Of a DNA stretch of 64,000 nucleotides, positions 1-6,657 are shown in pieces (the stretch's first letter is position 1; every line of letters begins with the position of its first letter). The stretch is taken from assembly GCA_017550745.1 (NCBI GenBank), contig JAFZOG010000152.1:104575-168574 (forward strand), given 5' to 3'. The notes below the pieces were generated by a model, which worked only from the letters and a program-made list of their open reading frames with translations, did no database searches and was not told where the DNA came from. The stretch is from Clostridia bacterium (GTDB lineage: Bacteria; Bacillota; Clostridia; Christensenellales; Aristaeellaceae). Position numbers and translations under genes: made by a program.

Positions 1-717
1 GTCGCCGGTGGTGATGAGCGGGAACTCGCTCTTGGGCTTGCCGATTTCAGCCGTGATCTTCTCCTGGAATTCTACCAGCTCCTTGATGAACTGGTGGCCG
101 TAAAGGATGGCGTCCATCATGGCGTCTTCGCTGACTTCCTTGGCGCCCGCTTCCACCATCATGATGGCGTCCTTGGTGCCCGCCACGGTGACGTGCATAT
201 CAGAGGCCGCCTCCTGGGCTTCGTTGGGGTTGATGATGAACTGGCCGTTTACGCGGGCCACCACCACGGCGGCGGTGGGGCCGCCCCAGGGAATGTTGCT
301 CACCATCAGGGCGATGGAGGAGCCCAGCATGGCGGGGAATTCCGGCGGGGTGTCGGGGTCTACGGACAGGGTTTGGGCCACCACCTGCACATCGTTGCGC
401 ATGCCTTTATTGAACAGGGGGCGCAGGGGACGGTCGATCAGGCGGCAGGTCAGGGTCGCCTTTTCGGTGGGGCGGCCTTCGCGCTTGATGAAGCCGCCGG
501 GGATCTTGCCAACAGCATACTGCTTTTCTTCAAAGTCCACGGTCAGGGGGAAGAAATCCACGCCCTCCCGGGGCTTGTCCGACGCGGTGGCGTTGACGAG
601 CACGGCGGTTTCACCGTAACGGACCAGGCAGCTGCCGCCCGCCTGCTGGGCATACTTGCCGAATTCCAGGGTCAGGGTACGGCCTGCAAATTCCATTGAA
701 TACGCTTTGTAATCCAT
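1..717 (-). CDS. pnp: Polynucleotide phosphorylase, N-terminal part (cut by window edge)
   Basis: The first 239 codons of PNPase, the phosphate-dependent 3'-5' exoribonuclease of RNA decay, lie here; the rest is off the left edge. The reading frame is open to base 1. The translation starts [13 protein letters not shown] and continues with the first RNase PH-like domain of the family: [50 protein letters not shown] and [11 protein letters not shown], the last two being PNPase hallmarks. The start at 717 is preceded by AGGAGAAG about 9 bases upstream; an internal ATG at 696 is possible but lacks a ribosome site. rpsO lies upstream on the same strand, the usual rpsO-pnp order in Firmicutes, separated here by a terminator and a 440-base hairpin-rich spacer. 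Identification is secure. Confidence 0.97.
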   Translation of the reverse strand, partial: MDYKAYSMEFAGRTLTLEFGKYAQQAGGSCLVRYGETAVLVNATASDKPREGVDFFPLTVDFEEKQYAVGKIPGGFIKREGRPTEKATLTCRLIDRPLRPLFNKGMRNDVQVVAQTLSVDPDTPPEFPAMLGSSIALMVSNIPWGGPTAAVVVARVNGQFIINPNEAQEAASDMHVTVAGTKDAIMMVEAGAKEVSEDAMMDAILYGHQFIKELVEFQEKITAEIGKPKSEFPLITTGD

Positions 718-749
718 TTTTTTCTCTTCTCCTCACACACTTCTTCCAT

Positions 750-877
750 TCGGCTTCGCCGAATGGGCGAATGAAATCCCGCTTTACGGGCTTTCATTCG
801 ATCCATCAATTTCCTGTAAAATGGCATTCTCGCGCCCTGCGGGCTCGATAACGCTCATTTTACGCGCGGAAATTGAT
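750..877. repeat. Hairpin cluster in the rpsO-pnp spacer
   Basis: The 440-base spacer 718-1157 has no gene. It holds several inverted repeats in a row: ATTCGGC/GCCGAAT near 752-768; GAATGAAA..CCCG/CGGG..TTTCATTC at 769-800; and a long imperfect palindrome whose arms are ATCAATTTCC(805-814)+TAAAATG(817-823) and CATTTTA(856-862)+GGAAATTGAT(868-877), with a GCCC-tgc-GGGC hairpin (834-844) at its tip. The layout resembles a dispersed palindromic element inserted between rpsO and pnp, or processed leader structure for pnp mRNA, which is autoregulated by stem-loop cleavage in enterobacteria. Which applies here is unknown. Bases 880-1110 are GC-rich with no convincing reading frame. Confidence 0.6.
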
Positions 878-1111
878 ATAGGAAACAACCTTCGGCTGCT
901 CCTCGGCGACGTACACGCCGCCGCCTGCGGATGATTGATGAACGGGGCCGCAGCGCCCGGAAAACCTGCCCTTGGGCTGGTTTACAGCGGAGGCCGGGCC
1001 GGAAGGCCCCGGACGGCTCTGCCGGGCGGGCCCTTTCATACTTTCCCAGGTTTTCTCCGGCCTGCTCATTCTTCAAGGATATGCTGTATTTCAGTTTCAC
1101 CCCAAAGGATG

Positions 1112-1148
1112 AACAAAAAGCTATCGGCTGTTTTTTCGGCCGATAGCC
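1112..1148 (-). terminator. Intrinsic terminator of rpsO
   Basis: On the minus strand GCTATCGGC (1147-1139) pairs with GCCGATAGC (1128-1120) around an A-rich loop and is followed by TTTTTGTTC. It sits ten bases after the rpsO stop codon, so most rpsO transcripts should end here. Confidence 0.88.
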
Positions 1149-1157
1149 TCATGCACG

Positions 1158-1421
1158 TTATTTACGCAGACCCAGCTTGGCGATCAGTTCACGGTACCGC
1201 TCGATATCGGTCTTCTTCAGATAGTCCAGCAGACCGCGGCGGCGGCCGACCATCAGCAGCAGACCGCGGCGGGAATGGTGGTCCTTTTTGTTGAGCTTGA
1301 GGTGCTCGTTCAGGTGGTTGATGCGTTCGGTCAGCAGCGCGACCTGCACTTCGGGAGAACCGGTGTCGCCCTCGCTGCGGGCATAGTCCTTCATGATCTG
1401 AGCCTTGAGTTCCTTATCCAT
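1158..1421 (-). CDS. rpsO: 30S ribosomal protein S15
   Basis: An 87-residue protein, the family's normal length, starting [22 protein letters not shown] and containing the S15 signatures [40 protein letters not shown] and [10 protein letters not shown]15 binds 16S rRNA early in small-subunit assembly and bridges to the large subunit. AAGGAGG lies about ten bases before the ATG. The leader between the promoter and the start is about 110 bases of GC-rich, foldable RNA; S15 represses its own mRNA in several bacteria, so the leader may carry such a site, but I could not match a known structure. Its own terminator follows at 1112-1148. Confidence 0.98.
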   Translation of the reverse strand: MDKELKAQIMKDYARSEGDTGSPEVQVALLTERINHLNEHLKLNKKDHHSRRGLLLMVGRRRGLLDYLKKTDIERYRELIAKLGLRK

Positions 1422-1532
1422 GGTGTATTCCTCCTTTTGGGCGGTGGCGCGCCCTGCTTCAATCGCCGCTTCCCCAGGCGGGTGTTGGAGTGTCGCCCTC
1501 CCGAGCAGGCGGTTCTAAAAACCACGCTTCCC

Positions 1533-1561
1533 ATTGTAACATGAGATAAGCGGTTTGTAAA
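1533..1561 (-). promoter_or_regulatory. rpsO promoter
   Basis: Minus-strand TTTACA (1561-1556), 17-base spacer, TACAAT (1538-1533), a good sigma-A match placed upstream of the structured rpsO leader. Confidence 0.8.
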
Positions 1562-1614
1562 CCGTTATTTCAATTTTTTCTTCGCAATGGGCGGATTTCA
1601 GCGATTTTTCATGA

Positions 1615-1643
1615 TTGACTTCTATTCCCCGCTGTGATAGAAT
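1615..1643 (+). promoter_or_regulatory. Promoter of the SCIFF peptide gene
   Basis: TTGACT (1615-1620), 17-base spacer, TAGAAT (1638-1643); a GGGAGG ribosome site follows just before the ATG at 1688. Confidence 0.82.
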
Positions 1644-1687
1644 GAACCGTATCCATCATTCAGAATGATTTTTGGGAGGAAATAATC

Positions 1688-1846
1688 ATGAAGCACATCC
1701 AGACTTTGAACACCCGCGATTTGTGCGAATCCGCCAAGAATGGCGGCTGCGGCGAATGCCAGACTTCCTGCCAGTCCGCCTGCAAGACCAGCTGCGGCAT
1801 CGCCAACCAGAAGTGCGAAAACAAGGCCCAGAAGGAAAGCAAATAA
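1688..1846 (+). CDS. SCIFF ranthipeptide precursor (six-Cys-in-forty-five peptide)
   Basis: A 52-residue peptide beginning MKHIQTLNTRDLC. It matches the SCIFF family, the ribosomally made precursor found across Clostridia: the conserved core CGECQTSCQSACKTSC runs from residue 21 to 36 and a last Cys is at 43. Cysteines are at 13, 21, 24, 28, 32, 36 and 43, one more (Cys13) than the canonical six. The partner enzyme at 1964 is known in other species to install thioether bonds between Cys sulfur and acceptor residues. GGGAGG lies eight bases before the ATG. A strong promoter and a terminator immediately after the stop suggest the short peptide mRNA is made in excess over the maturase. The product's role is unknown. 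Family assignment is firm. Confidence 0.95.
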   Translation: MKHIQTLNTRDLCESAKNGGCGECQTSCQSACKTSCGIANQKCENKAQKESK

Positions 1847-1857
1847 TCCTTCGCCTC

Positions 1858-1883
1858 ATGCCGCCTGCGGGCGGCATTTTTTC
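1858..1883 (+). terminator. Terminator/attenuator between SCIFF peptide and maturase
   Basis: ATGCCGCC (1858-1865), loop tgcg, GGCGGCAT (1870-1877), then a T run to 1882. Partial read-through would give much more precursor than enzyme. Confidence 0.88.
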
Positions 1884-1963
1884 TGGGTGAAAACGCGCCG
1901 CGGGGAAAGCCGGGAGGAGAACAGGCTTTTCCCCCTGATTCATTATACATTAGGAAAAGAATT

Positions 1964-3343
1964 ATGATTCATCAATACAAACTGCACGGTCTGCCCATCG
2001 TGCTGGACACCTGCTCCGGCAGCGTGCACGTGGTGGACGACATCGCTTACGACATCATTGAACGCTATGAAACCCAAAGCCGGGAAGAGATCCTGAGCGC
2101 CATGCAGGAAAAGTACGGCCATGCGGAGGGCGTAAACGCGCAGGAACTGGCAGAATGCTATGACCAGATCACAGAGCTTGCGGATCAGGGGAAGCTGTTC
2201 ACCCCCGATACCTTCGCGCCGATGGCGGGCGAACTGAAACAAAAAACCGCCGGCGTGGTGAAAGCCCTGTGCCTGCACGTGGCGCACACCTGCAACCTGA
2301 ACTGCTCCTACTGCTTTGCAAGCCAGGGCAAGTACCACGGCGAACGCGCCGTCATGTCCTTTGAAGTGGGAAAGCAGGCGCTGGATTTCCTGGCGGCCCA
2401 TTCCGGCAGCCGGAAAAACCTGGAGGTGGACTTCTTCGGCGGCGAACCGCTGATGAACTTTGATGTGGTGAAGCGATTGGTGGCTTACGCCCGGAGCATC
2501 GAAAAGGAGCTGCATAAGAACTTCCGCTTTACCCTCACCACCAACGGCATGCTGATCGACGACGACGTCATCGACTTTGCCAACCGGGAATGCAGCAACG
2601 TGGTGCTTTCCCTGGACGGGCGCAAGGAAATCCACGACCGTTTCCGGGTGGACTACGCCGGGAGAGGCAGCTGGGAGAGGATCGTGCCCAAGTTCCAGAG
2701 GCTGGTGCAGGCCCGGAAAGGAAAAAACTATTACATGCGGGGAACCTTCACCCACCTGAATCCTGATTTTTTGAAGGACATCCAGACCATGCTGGACCTG
2801 GGCTTTACAGAATTAAGCATGGAGCCCGTGGTCTGCGCGCCGGACGACCCCTCCGCCCTCACCGAAGCGGACAAGCCCATCGTGATGGAGCAATATGAAA
2901 AGCTGGCAGAGCTGATGCTTCAGCGGCGCAAGGAAGGCCGGCCCTTCACGTTCTATCATTACATGATCGACCTGACCGGCGGGCCATGCATCTACAAACG
3001 CATTTCCGGCTGCGGCTCGGGCACGGAGTATATGGCCGTCACCCCCTGGGGAGACCTTTATCCCTGCCACCAGTTCGTGGGGGAGGAGAAGTTCAGGCTG
3101 GGCAACGTATGGGACGGCGTGACCAACCCTGCCGTGCAGGAGGAATTTGCCGCCTGCAACGTCTACGCCCGGCCGGAATGCAGCGGCTGCTGGGCGCGGC
3201 TTTACTGCTCCGGCGGCTGCGCGGCCAACGCTTACCACGCCACCGGCTCTGTGCGGGGCGTGTATCAGTACGGCTGCGACTTGTTCCGCAAGCGCATGGA
3301 ATGCGCCATCATGCTGGAAGCCGCCAAAGCGCTAAATAAATAA
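1964..3343 (+). CDS. Thioether-forming SCIFF peptide maturase (radical SAM, SPASM)
   Basis: A 459-residue radical-SAM protein that cross-links the upstream SCIFF peptide. Residues 1-90 form the N-terminal region expected to act as the peptide recognition (RRE-like) domain. The radical-SAM cluster motif CNLNCSYC has Cys110, Cys114 and Cys117, followed by the FFGGEPLMNF SAM-binding segment. The C-terminal third is Cys-rich (GPCIYKRISGCGSG, LYPCHQF, ECSGCWARLYCSGGCAAN, YGCDLF), the SPASM pattern that binds auxiliary 4Fe-4S clusters. Start at 1964 follows TTAGGAAAAG. Position directly behind the SCIFF gene confirms the pairing seen in CteB/Tte1186-type systems. No exporter or peptidase gene adjoins the pair, which is usual for SCIFF loci. 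Confidence 0.95.
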   Translation: MIHQYKLHGLPIVLDTCSGSVHVVDDIAYDIIERYETQSREEILSAMQEKYGHAEGVNAQELAECYDQITELADQGKLFTPDTFAPMAGELKQKTAGVVKALCLHVAHTCNLNCSYCFASQGKYHGERAVMSFEVGKQALDFLAAHSGSRKNLEVDFFGGEPLMNFDVVKRLVAYARSIEKELHKNFRFTLTTNGMLIDDDVIDFANRECSNVVLSLDGRKEIHDRFRVDYAGRGSWERIVPKFQRLVQARKGKNYYMRGTFTHLNPDFLKDIQTMLDLGFTELSMEPVVCAPDDPSALTEADKPIVMEQYEKLAELMLQRRKEGRPFTFYHYMIDLTGGPCIYKRISGCGSGTEYMAVTPWGDLYPCHQFVGEEKFRLGNVWDGVTNPAVQEEFAACNVYARPECSGCWARLYCSGGCAANAYHATGSVRGVYQYGCDLFRKRMECAIMLEAAKALNK

Positions 3344-3372
3344 CATGGAAAACGACAAACATCTTATCATAT

Positions 3373-4716
3373 ATGAATACACCCATCATTGACTTCGTCC
3401 GCCGCTATCAGGAGCGCGGAGGCGTGCGCCTCCACATGCCCGGGCATAAGGGACGGCGGCATCTGGGCATGGAGCAGACCGACATCACCGAAATCGCCGG
3501 GGCAGACGAATTGTACCATCCCTCCGGCATCATCCGGGAAAGCGAAGAAAACGCTGCCCGGCTTTTTGATGCGGGCAGGACCGTGTATTCCACGGAGGGC
3601 TCGTCCCTGTGTATCCGCGCCATGACGTATTTGGCGCTGCTGCATGGCAGGTCTTTGGGCCGAAGGCCCGTGATCCTTGCGGGCCGAAACGCGCATAAAG
3701 CCTTACTTTCCGCCTGCGCCCTGCTGGATGCCGAGGTGGACTGGCTGTATCCCGAAGACGGCGGCAGCCTGATTTCCTGCAGGATCAGCCCGGACGCCCT
3801 CCGGCAGCGTTTGGATGAAAGAAGCGAAAAGCCCGCCGCCGTATACGTCACCAGTCCGGATTATTTGGGAAACTGTCTGGACATTGCGGGATTAGCCGCA
3901 GTATGCCGCCTTTACGGCGTGCCCCTGCTGGTGGACAACGCCCACGGAGCTTACCTGAAATTTTTACGGCCCGACCTGCATCCGCTTTCGCTGGGCGCGG
4001 ATGTATGCTGTGATTCCGCCCACAAAACCCTCCCCGTCCTGACCGGCGGGGCGTACCTGCACATCGGCAAAAACGCGCCGCCGTTTTTTTCGGAGAACGC
4101 CGACCGCGCCATGGCTTTGTTTTCCTCCACCAGCCCCTCCTATTTGATCCTGCAATCCCTGGACGCCTGCAACGCTGAATTGGCGGAGGGATACGGAAAT
4201 CAGCTGGCGGATATGGTCCAGGTGCTGGACCACCTAAAAACAAAGCTCTCCCAGTTCGGTTATACACTTTTGGGGGACGAACCCCTGAAACTGACCGTCG
4301 CGCCCAAATCCTTCGGCTGCACCGGGGATGCGCTGCACGGTCTTCTCCGGGCGCAGGGCATGGAATGTGAGTTTTCCGATCAGGATTTCCTGACCATGAT
4401 GTTCACGCCGGACACGCCGGAACATGACATAGCCCGCCTGGAAACGGTTTTATTGAGCGTTCCCCGGAAGCCCACCCTGAACCTTCCGCCGCCGCCGCTT
4501 CCCCATCCCGAAAAAGCGCTGTCCCTGCGGAACGCGCTGCTCTCTCCCAGCCGGGAAATCCCCGTATCCCAGGCTGAAGGCCGCATTCTGACTGACGCGC
4601 ATCTGAGCTGTCCGCCCTGCGTTCCCATCATTGCCTGGGGCGAACGCATCGACCGGAACGCCATCCGCTGCTTTCAGTATTATGGGATCGAGACCTGCAC
4701 CGTGGCGGCAGAATAA
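3373..4716 (+). CDS. Orn/Lys/Arg-type PLP decarboxylase (likely arginine or lysine decarboxylase)
   Basis: A 447-residue fold-type I PLP enzyme of the short Firmicutes SpeA/Cad family, which lacks the wing domain of enterobacterial decarboxylases. Seen motifs: RLHMPGHKG near the N-terminus, DELYHPSGII, STEGSS, VTSPDYLG, LLVDNAHGAYL (Asp contacting the pyridine nitrogen) and the PLP lysine in SAHKTLPVLTGGAYLH. The C-terminal region PVSQAEGRI..PPCVPIIAWGERID is also family-typical. Substrate (arginine, lysine or ornithine) cannot be read from sequence; a polyamine role is inferred from the family. The ATG at 3373 lies 29 bases after the maturase stop and has no clear ribosome site, so translation may depend on read-through coupling. 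A strong bidirectional terminator follows. Confidence 0.85.
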   Translation: MNTPIIDFVRRYQERGGVRLHMPGHKGRRHLGMEQTDITEIAGADELYHPSGIIRESEENAARLFDAGRTVYSTEGSSLCIRAMTYLALLHGRSLGRRPVILAGRNAHKALLSACALLDAEVDWLYPEDGGSLISCRISPDALRQRLDERSEKPAAVYVTSPDYLGNCLDIAGLAAVCRLYGVPLLVDNAHGAYLKFLRPDLHPLSLGADVCCDSAHKTLPVLTGGAYLHIGKNAPPFFSENADRAMALFSSTSPSYLILQSLDACNAELAEGYGNQLADMVQVLDHLKTKLSQFGYTLLGDEPLKLTVAPKSFGCTGDALHGLLRAQGMECEFSDQDFLTMMFTPDTPEHDIARLETVLLSVPRKPTLNLPPPPLPHPEKALSLRNALLSPSREIPVSQAEGRILTDAHLSCPPCVPIIAWGERIDRNAIRCFQYYGIETCTVAAE

Positions 4717-4717
4717 A

Positions 4718-4768
4718 AGCACGGGGACAGACGAACCGCGAATCCTGCGGCAGGGCTGTCCCCGTGCT
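4718..4768. terminator. Bidirectional terminator between convergent genes
   Basis: AGCACGGGGACAG (4718-4730) pairs perfectly with CTGTCCCCGTGCT (4756-4768). It closes the decarboxylase transcript on the plus strand and the rimO transcript on the minus strand; T runs are short on both sides. Confidence 0.75.
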
Positions 4769-4775
4769 ATTTGCG

Positions 4776-6095
4776 TTATTCCATTGCTTCTGCGCTAAGA
4801 TCGTAGGTCTCGGCACCGGTGATTTTCGCCCGGACGAACCGGCCTTCGGCCAGCGGCGAATTGCTGAACAGCATGATTTCGCCGTCGGCGTCGGGGGCTT
4901 CCCACGGAGAACGGGCGGTATAATGCATCCCGTTGTGGCCGGTAACCAGCAGCTTTTCCACCGTGCCTATCCTGCGCCGGTTCCTCTCCAGGCTGATTTT
5001 CGCCTGCAAAGCCATCAGCCTGTCCAGCCGTTCCTGTTTGATTTCCTCGGCGATCTGGCCCGGCATATCGGCGGCGGGCGTATCCTCTTCCGGAGAGAAG
5101 GCGAAAGCCCCCATCCGGTCAAACGCCATTTCCTCGGTGAAGTCCATCAGCGCTTGGAAGTCGTCCTCCGTTTCGCCGGGGAAGCCCACGATGAAGGTGG
5201 TGCGCAGGCAGAAGCCCATCTGCCGCGCGGCGGTGAGCATTTCCCTGGTATGCTTGACCGTGCCGCGCCGGTTCATTGCTTTCAGCAGGCCGGGGGCGGC
5301 GTGCTGCAGGGGCAGGTCGAGGTATTTGCAGATATTTTCCCGTGCCGCCATGGTTTCCAGCAGCTTCATGTTTGTTTCATCCGGGTACATGTACAGGCTT
5401 CGCAGCCATTCTACGCCGGGAATCGCCGCTGCCTCCGCCATCAATTCAGCCAGGGAGGAACCGTTGTCGATGCCGTATTTCGTGGTGTCCTGGGCGATCA
5501 GGATATGCTCCCGCACCCCCTGAGCCGACAAAGAGCGGATTTCCTCCAAAATCGCTTTCCTGTCCCTGGAGCGGTAGCCGCCCCGGATCAGGGGGATGGC
5601 GCAGTAGGCGCAGCGGTTGTCGCAGCCGTCGCCGATTTTGATGTAAGCGGAGTAGGGCGGCGTGGTCAGCACCCGGCCGCATTCCAGGAAGCCGTTCTGG
5701 CGGCGGGTGTCGGATGGACGCTGCCCGTCCAAAGCTTCCTGCAAATATGCGATCAGACGCCCGTACTGGTTCACGCCCAGCAGGCAGTCGATCTCCGGAA
5801 TTTCCGAAAGCAGTTCATCCCGATACCGCTGGGCCAGGCAGCCGGTGACGCACAGCGCCTTGCACCGGCCTGTTTTTTTGTATTCCGCCATTTCAAAGAT
5901 GGTATCGATGGATTCCTCCTTGGCCGGGGCGATGAACCCGCAGGTGTTCACGATGAGCACGTCGGCCTCGCCGGGCTCGTGGGTGATGACCATGCCGGCA
6001 TCCGTCAATTCGCTCAGCATCTGCTCCGAATCCACCCGGTTCTTTACGCACCCCAGCGAAATCATGCCGATTTTAAGACCTGAAAGATTTGTCAT
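4776..6095 (-). CDS. rimO: Ribosomal protein S12 methylthiotransferase RimO
   Basis: A 439-residue radical-SAM enzyme that methylthiolates the conserved aspartate of ribosomal protein S12. The N-terminal UPF0004 domain supplies Cys16, Cys52 and Cys86 for the second cluster (SLGCVKNRVDSE, VNTCGFI, VTGCLAQRY). The radical-SAM motif GDGCDNRCAYCAIP has Cys158, Cys162 and Cys165. Residues after about 375 form the TRAM domain. The pattern SLGCVKNRVDSE and the length point to RimO rather than MiaB. The frame stays open upstream to 6257, but the start at 6095 gives the family's normal N-terminus; its ribosome site (GCGAGAAAC) is weak. It is convergent with the decarboxylase gene. Confidence 0.95.
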   Translation of the reverse strand: MTNLSGLKIGMISLGCVKNRVDSEQMLSELTDAGMVITHEPGEADVLIVNTCGFIAPAKEESIDTIFEMAEYKKTGRCKALCVTGCLAQRYRDELLSEIPEIDCLLGVNQYGRLIAYLQEALDGQRPSDTRRQNGFLECGRVLTTPPYSAYIKIGDGCDNRCAYCAIPLIRGGYRSRDRKAILEEIRSLSAQGVREHILIAQDTTKYGIDNGSSLAELMAEAAAIPGVEWLRSLYMYPDETNMKLLETMAARENICKYLDLPLQHAAPGLLKAMNRRGTVKHTREMLTAARQMGFCLRTTFIVGFPGETEDDFQALMDFTEEMAFDRMGAFAFSPEEDTPAADMPGQIAEEIKQERLDRLMALQAKISLERNRRRIGTVEKLLVTGHNGMHYTARSPWEAPDADGEIMLFSNSPLAEGRFVRAKITGAETYDLSAEAME

Positions 6096-6144
6096 CTGTT
6101 TCTCGCTTTCCAGAAAATCATTGCCCGTTCCTGAGAAAACAGGA

Positions 6145-6173
6145 TTGCAATGTTTCAAATGATATGGTATAAT
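6145..6173 (+). promoter_or_regulatory. Plus-strand promoter before the structured repeat
   Basis: TTGCAA (6145-6150), 17-base spacer ending TGG, TATAAT (6168-6173). It faces the repeat at 6178-6243 and the antisense RNA locus; no protein gene starts directly behind it. Confidence 0.65.
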
Positions 6174-6177
6174 AAGG

Positions 6178-6243
6178 ATGAGCGCACGGGCGAAGCCGTG
6201 GCGCGTGTCGGCGGCTCCCGTAAGGGAAAGACGCCGACCATCA
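6178..6243 (+). repeat. Structured dispersed repeat, single copy
   Basis: The 30-base head (GATGAGCGCACG..GCCGTGGCGCGT) matches the head of the 37138-37212 repeat at 28 of 30 positions and can itself fold (GCGCACGG with CCGTgGCGC). It is followed by GTCGGCG..CGCCGAC, a stem at the same place as the CCAGCCG..CGGCTGG stem of the 37-kb copies but with different, compensating bases. It lies between two plus-strand promoters. Confidence 0.65.
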
Positions 6244-6252
6244 TGGTATAAT
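6244..6252 (+). promoter_or_regulatory. Extended -10 promoter of the candidate antisense RNA
   Basis: TGGTATAAT, an extended -10 with TATAAT at 6247-6252. No good -35 exists 17 bases upstream (GGGAAA), which extended -10 promoters can tolerate. Confidence 0.6.
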
Positions 6253-6253
6253 A

Positions 6254-6280
6254 ACACCAGGTGAAGCGGCTTCCTGGTGT
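6254..6280 (-). terminator. Putative terminator of the peptide mRNA
   Basis: On the minus strand ACACCAGG (6280-6273) pairs with CCTGGTGT (6261-6254), followed by TATTAT. The tail is weak in T, but the hairpin lies beyond the region shared with the convergent RNA, giving overlapping 3' ends. Confidence 0.45.
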
Positions 6281-6352
6281 CAGCAGGACGCGTGCCGCGC
6301 TCCTATTGGGGTTTGACCGCTATCCTTGGCCGGTGGCGGTCATTTCTTTTTT
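6259..6352 (+). ncRNA. Candidate type I antitoxin RNA (convergent with the 38-aa peptide gene)
   Basis: A transcript starting about 6259 from the extended -10 at 6247-6252 would be about 95 nt and end at an intrinsic terminator made of TGACCGC (314-320 of this kilobase) and GCGGTCA (336-342) followed by TTTCTTTTTT. It is complementary to the last codons and 3' untranslated part of the peptide mRNA running the other way. This is the geometry of the Bacillus txpA/RatA and bsrG/SR4 modules, where the antisense RNA overlaps the toxin mRNA 3' end. The RNA is inferred from signals, not observed. Confidence 0.5.
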
Positions 6353-6436
6353 AATCGATTTCATCCATGCTGCGATCAATGAAACGACTGCGGCGAGAAG
6401 TTTTATGACTTCTGTTATCATCTTGATAACGTCCAT
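6320..6436 (-). CDS. 38-residue hydrophobic peptide, candidate type I toxin
   Basis: The peptide starts MDVIKMITEVIKLLAAVVSL, continues IAAWMKSIKKE and ends MTATGQG. It has one hydrophobic helix (about residues 4-25) followed by a Lys-rich tail, the general shape of membrane-acting type I toxins. A full anti-SD complement, AAAGGAGGTGAT, lies upstream; an ATG at 6445 gives 41 residues but only two bases of spacing, so 6436 (11 bases) is preferred. A good promoter is at 6512-6540, leaving a leader of about 70 bases. The last codons lie within the terminator stem of the opposing RNA. I recognise no named family. Function is inferred only from size, hydrophobicity and antisense architecture. Confidence 0.6.
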   Translation of the reverse strand: MDVIKMITEVIKLLAAVVSLIAAWMKSIKKEMTATGQG

Positions 6437-6511
6437 CTGCTTCATCACCTCCTTTGTGTGGGAGGCGTTCCGCACCGCTTCGCCCGGGCCACGGTTGCCC
6501 ATGACAGAAGC

Positions 6512-6540
6512 ATTGTAGCACAGAAGCAAAGGTTTGTCCA
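6512..6540 (-). promoter_or_regulatory. Promoter of the hydrophobic peptide gene
   Basis: Minus-strand TGGACA (6540-6535), 17-base spacer, TACAAT (6517-6512). Confidence 0.75.
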
Positions 6541-6560
6541 CGAAGAAACGCTTTGCCCGA

Positions 6561-6600
6561 AAAGATTCTTCCTGCCAGCGTAGGGAGAATCTTTTTGTTT
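6561..6600. terminator. Bidirectional terminator isolating the peptide locus
   Basis: AAAGATTCTTCC (6561-6572) pairs with GGGAGAATCTTT (6583-6594) with one G-T pair, followed by TTTTTGTTT on the plus strand and a T run on the minus strand. No plus-strand gene ends here, so it appears to insulate the locus from the next operon. Confidence 0.75.
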
Positions 6601-6627
6601 GAATAATGTATGAAAGCATGGTATAAT
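6599..6627 (+). promoter_or_regulatory. Promoter of the FAD dehydrogenase operon
   Basis: TTGAAT (6599-6604), 17-base spacer ending TGG, TATAAT (6622-6627). Confidence 0.8.
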
Positions 6628-6657
6628 CCTTCTGAAAAACGCAAAGGAGGCGGCGGC

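Noticed and set aside
855-1100. Short Arg/Pro-rich frames on both strands of the rpsO-pnp spacer
   Set aside because: GC-rich spacer with no ribosome sites; composition looks non-coding.
4764-6083. A 439-codon plus-strand frame
   Set aside because: Exact shadow of rimO on the other strand.
6261-6518. An 85-codon plus-strand frame opposite the hydrophobic peptide
   Set aside because: No ribosome site, and an intrinsic terminator at about 6352 would cut its transcript; it mirrors the peptide gene.
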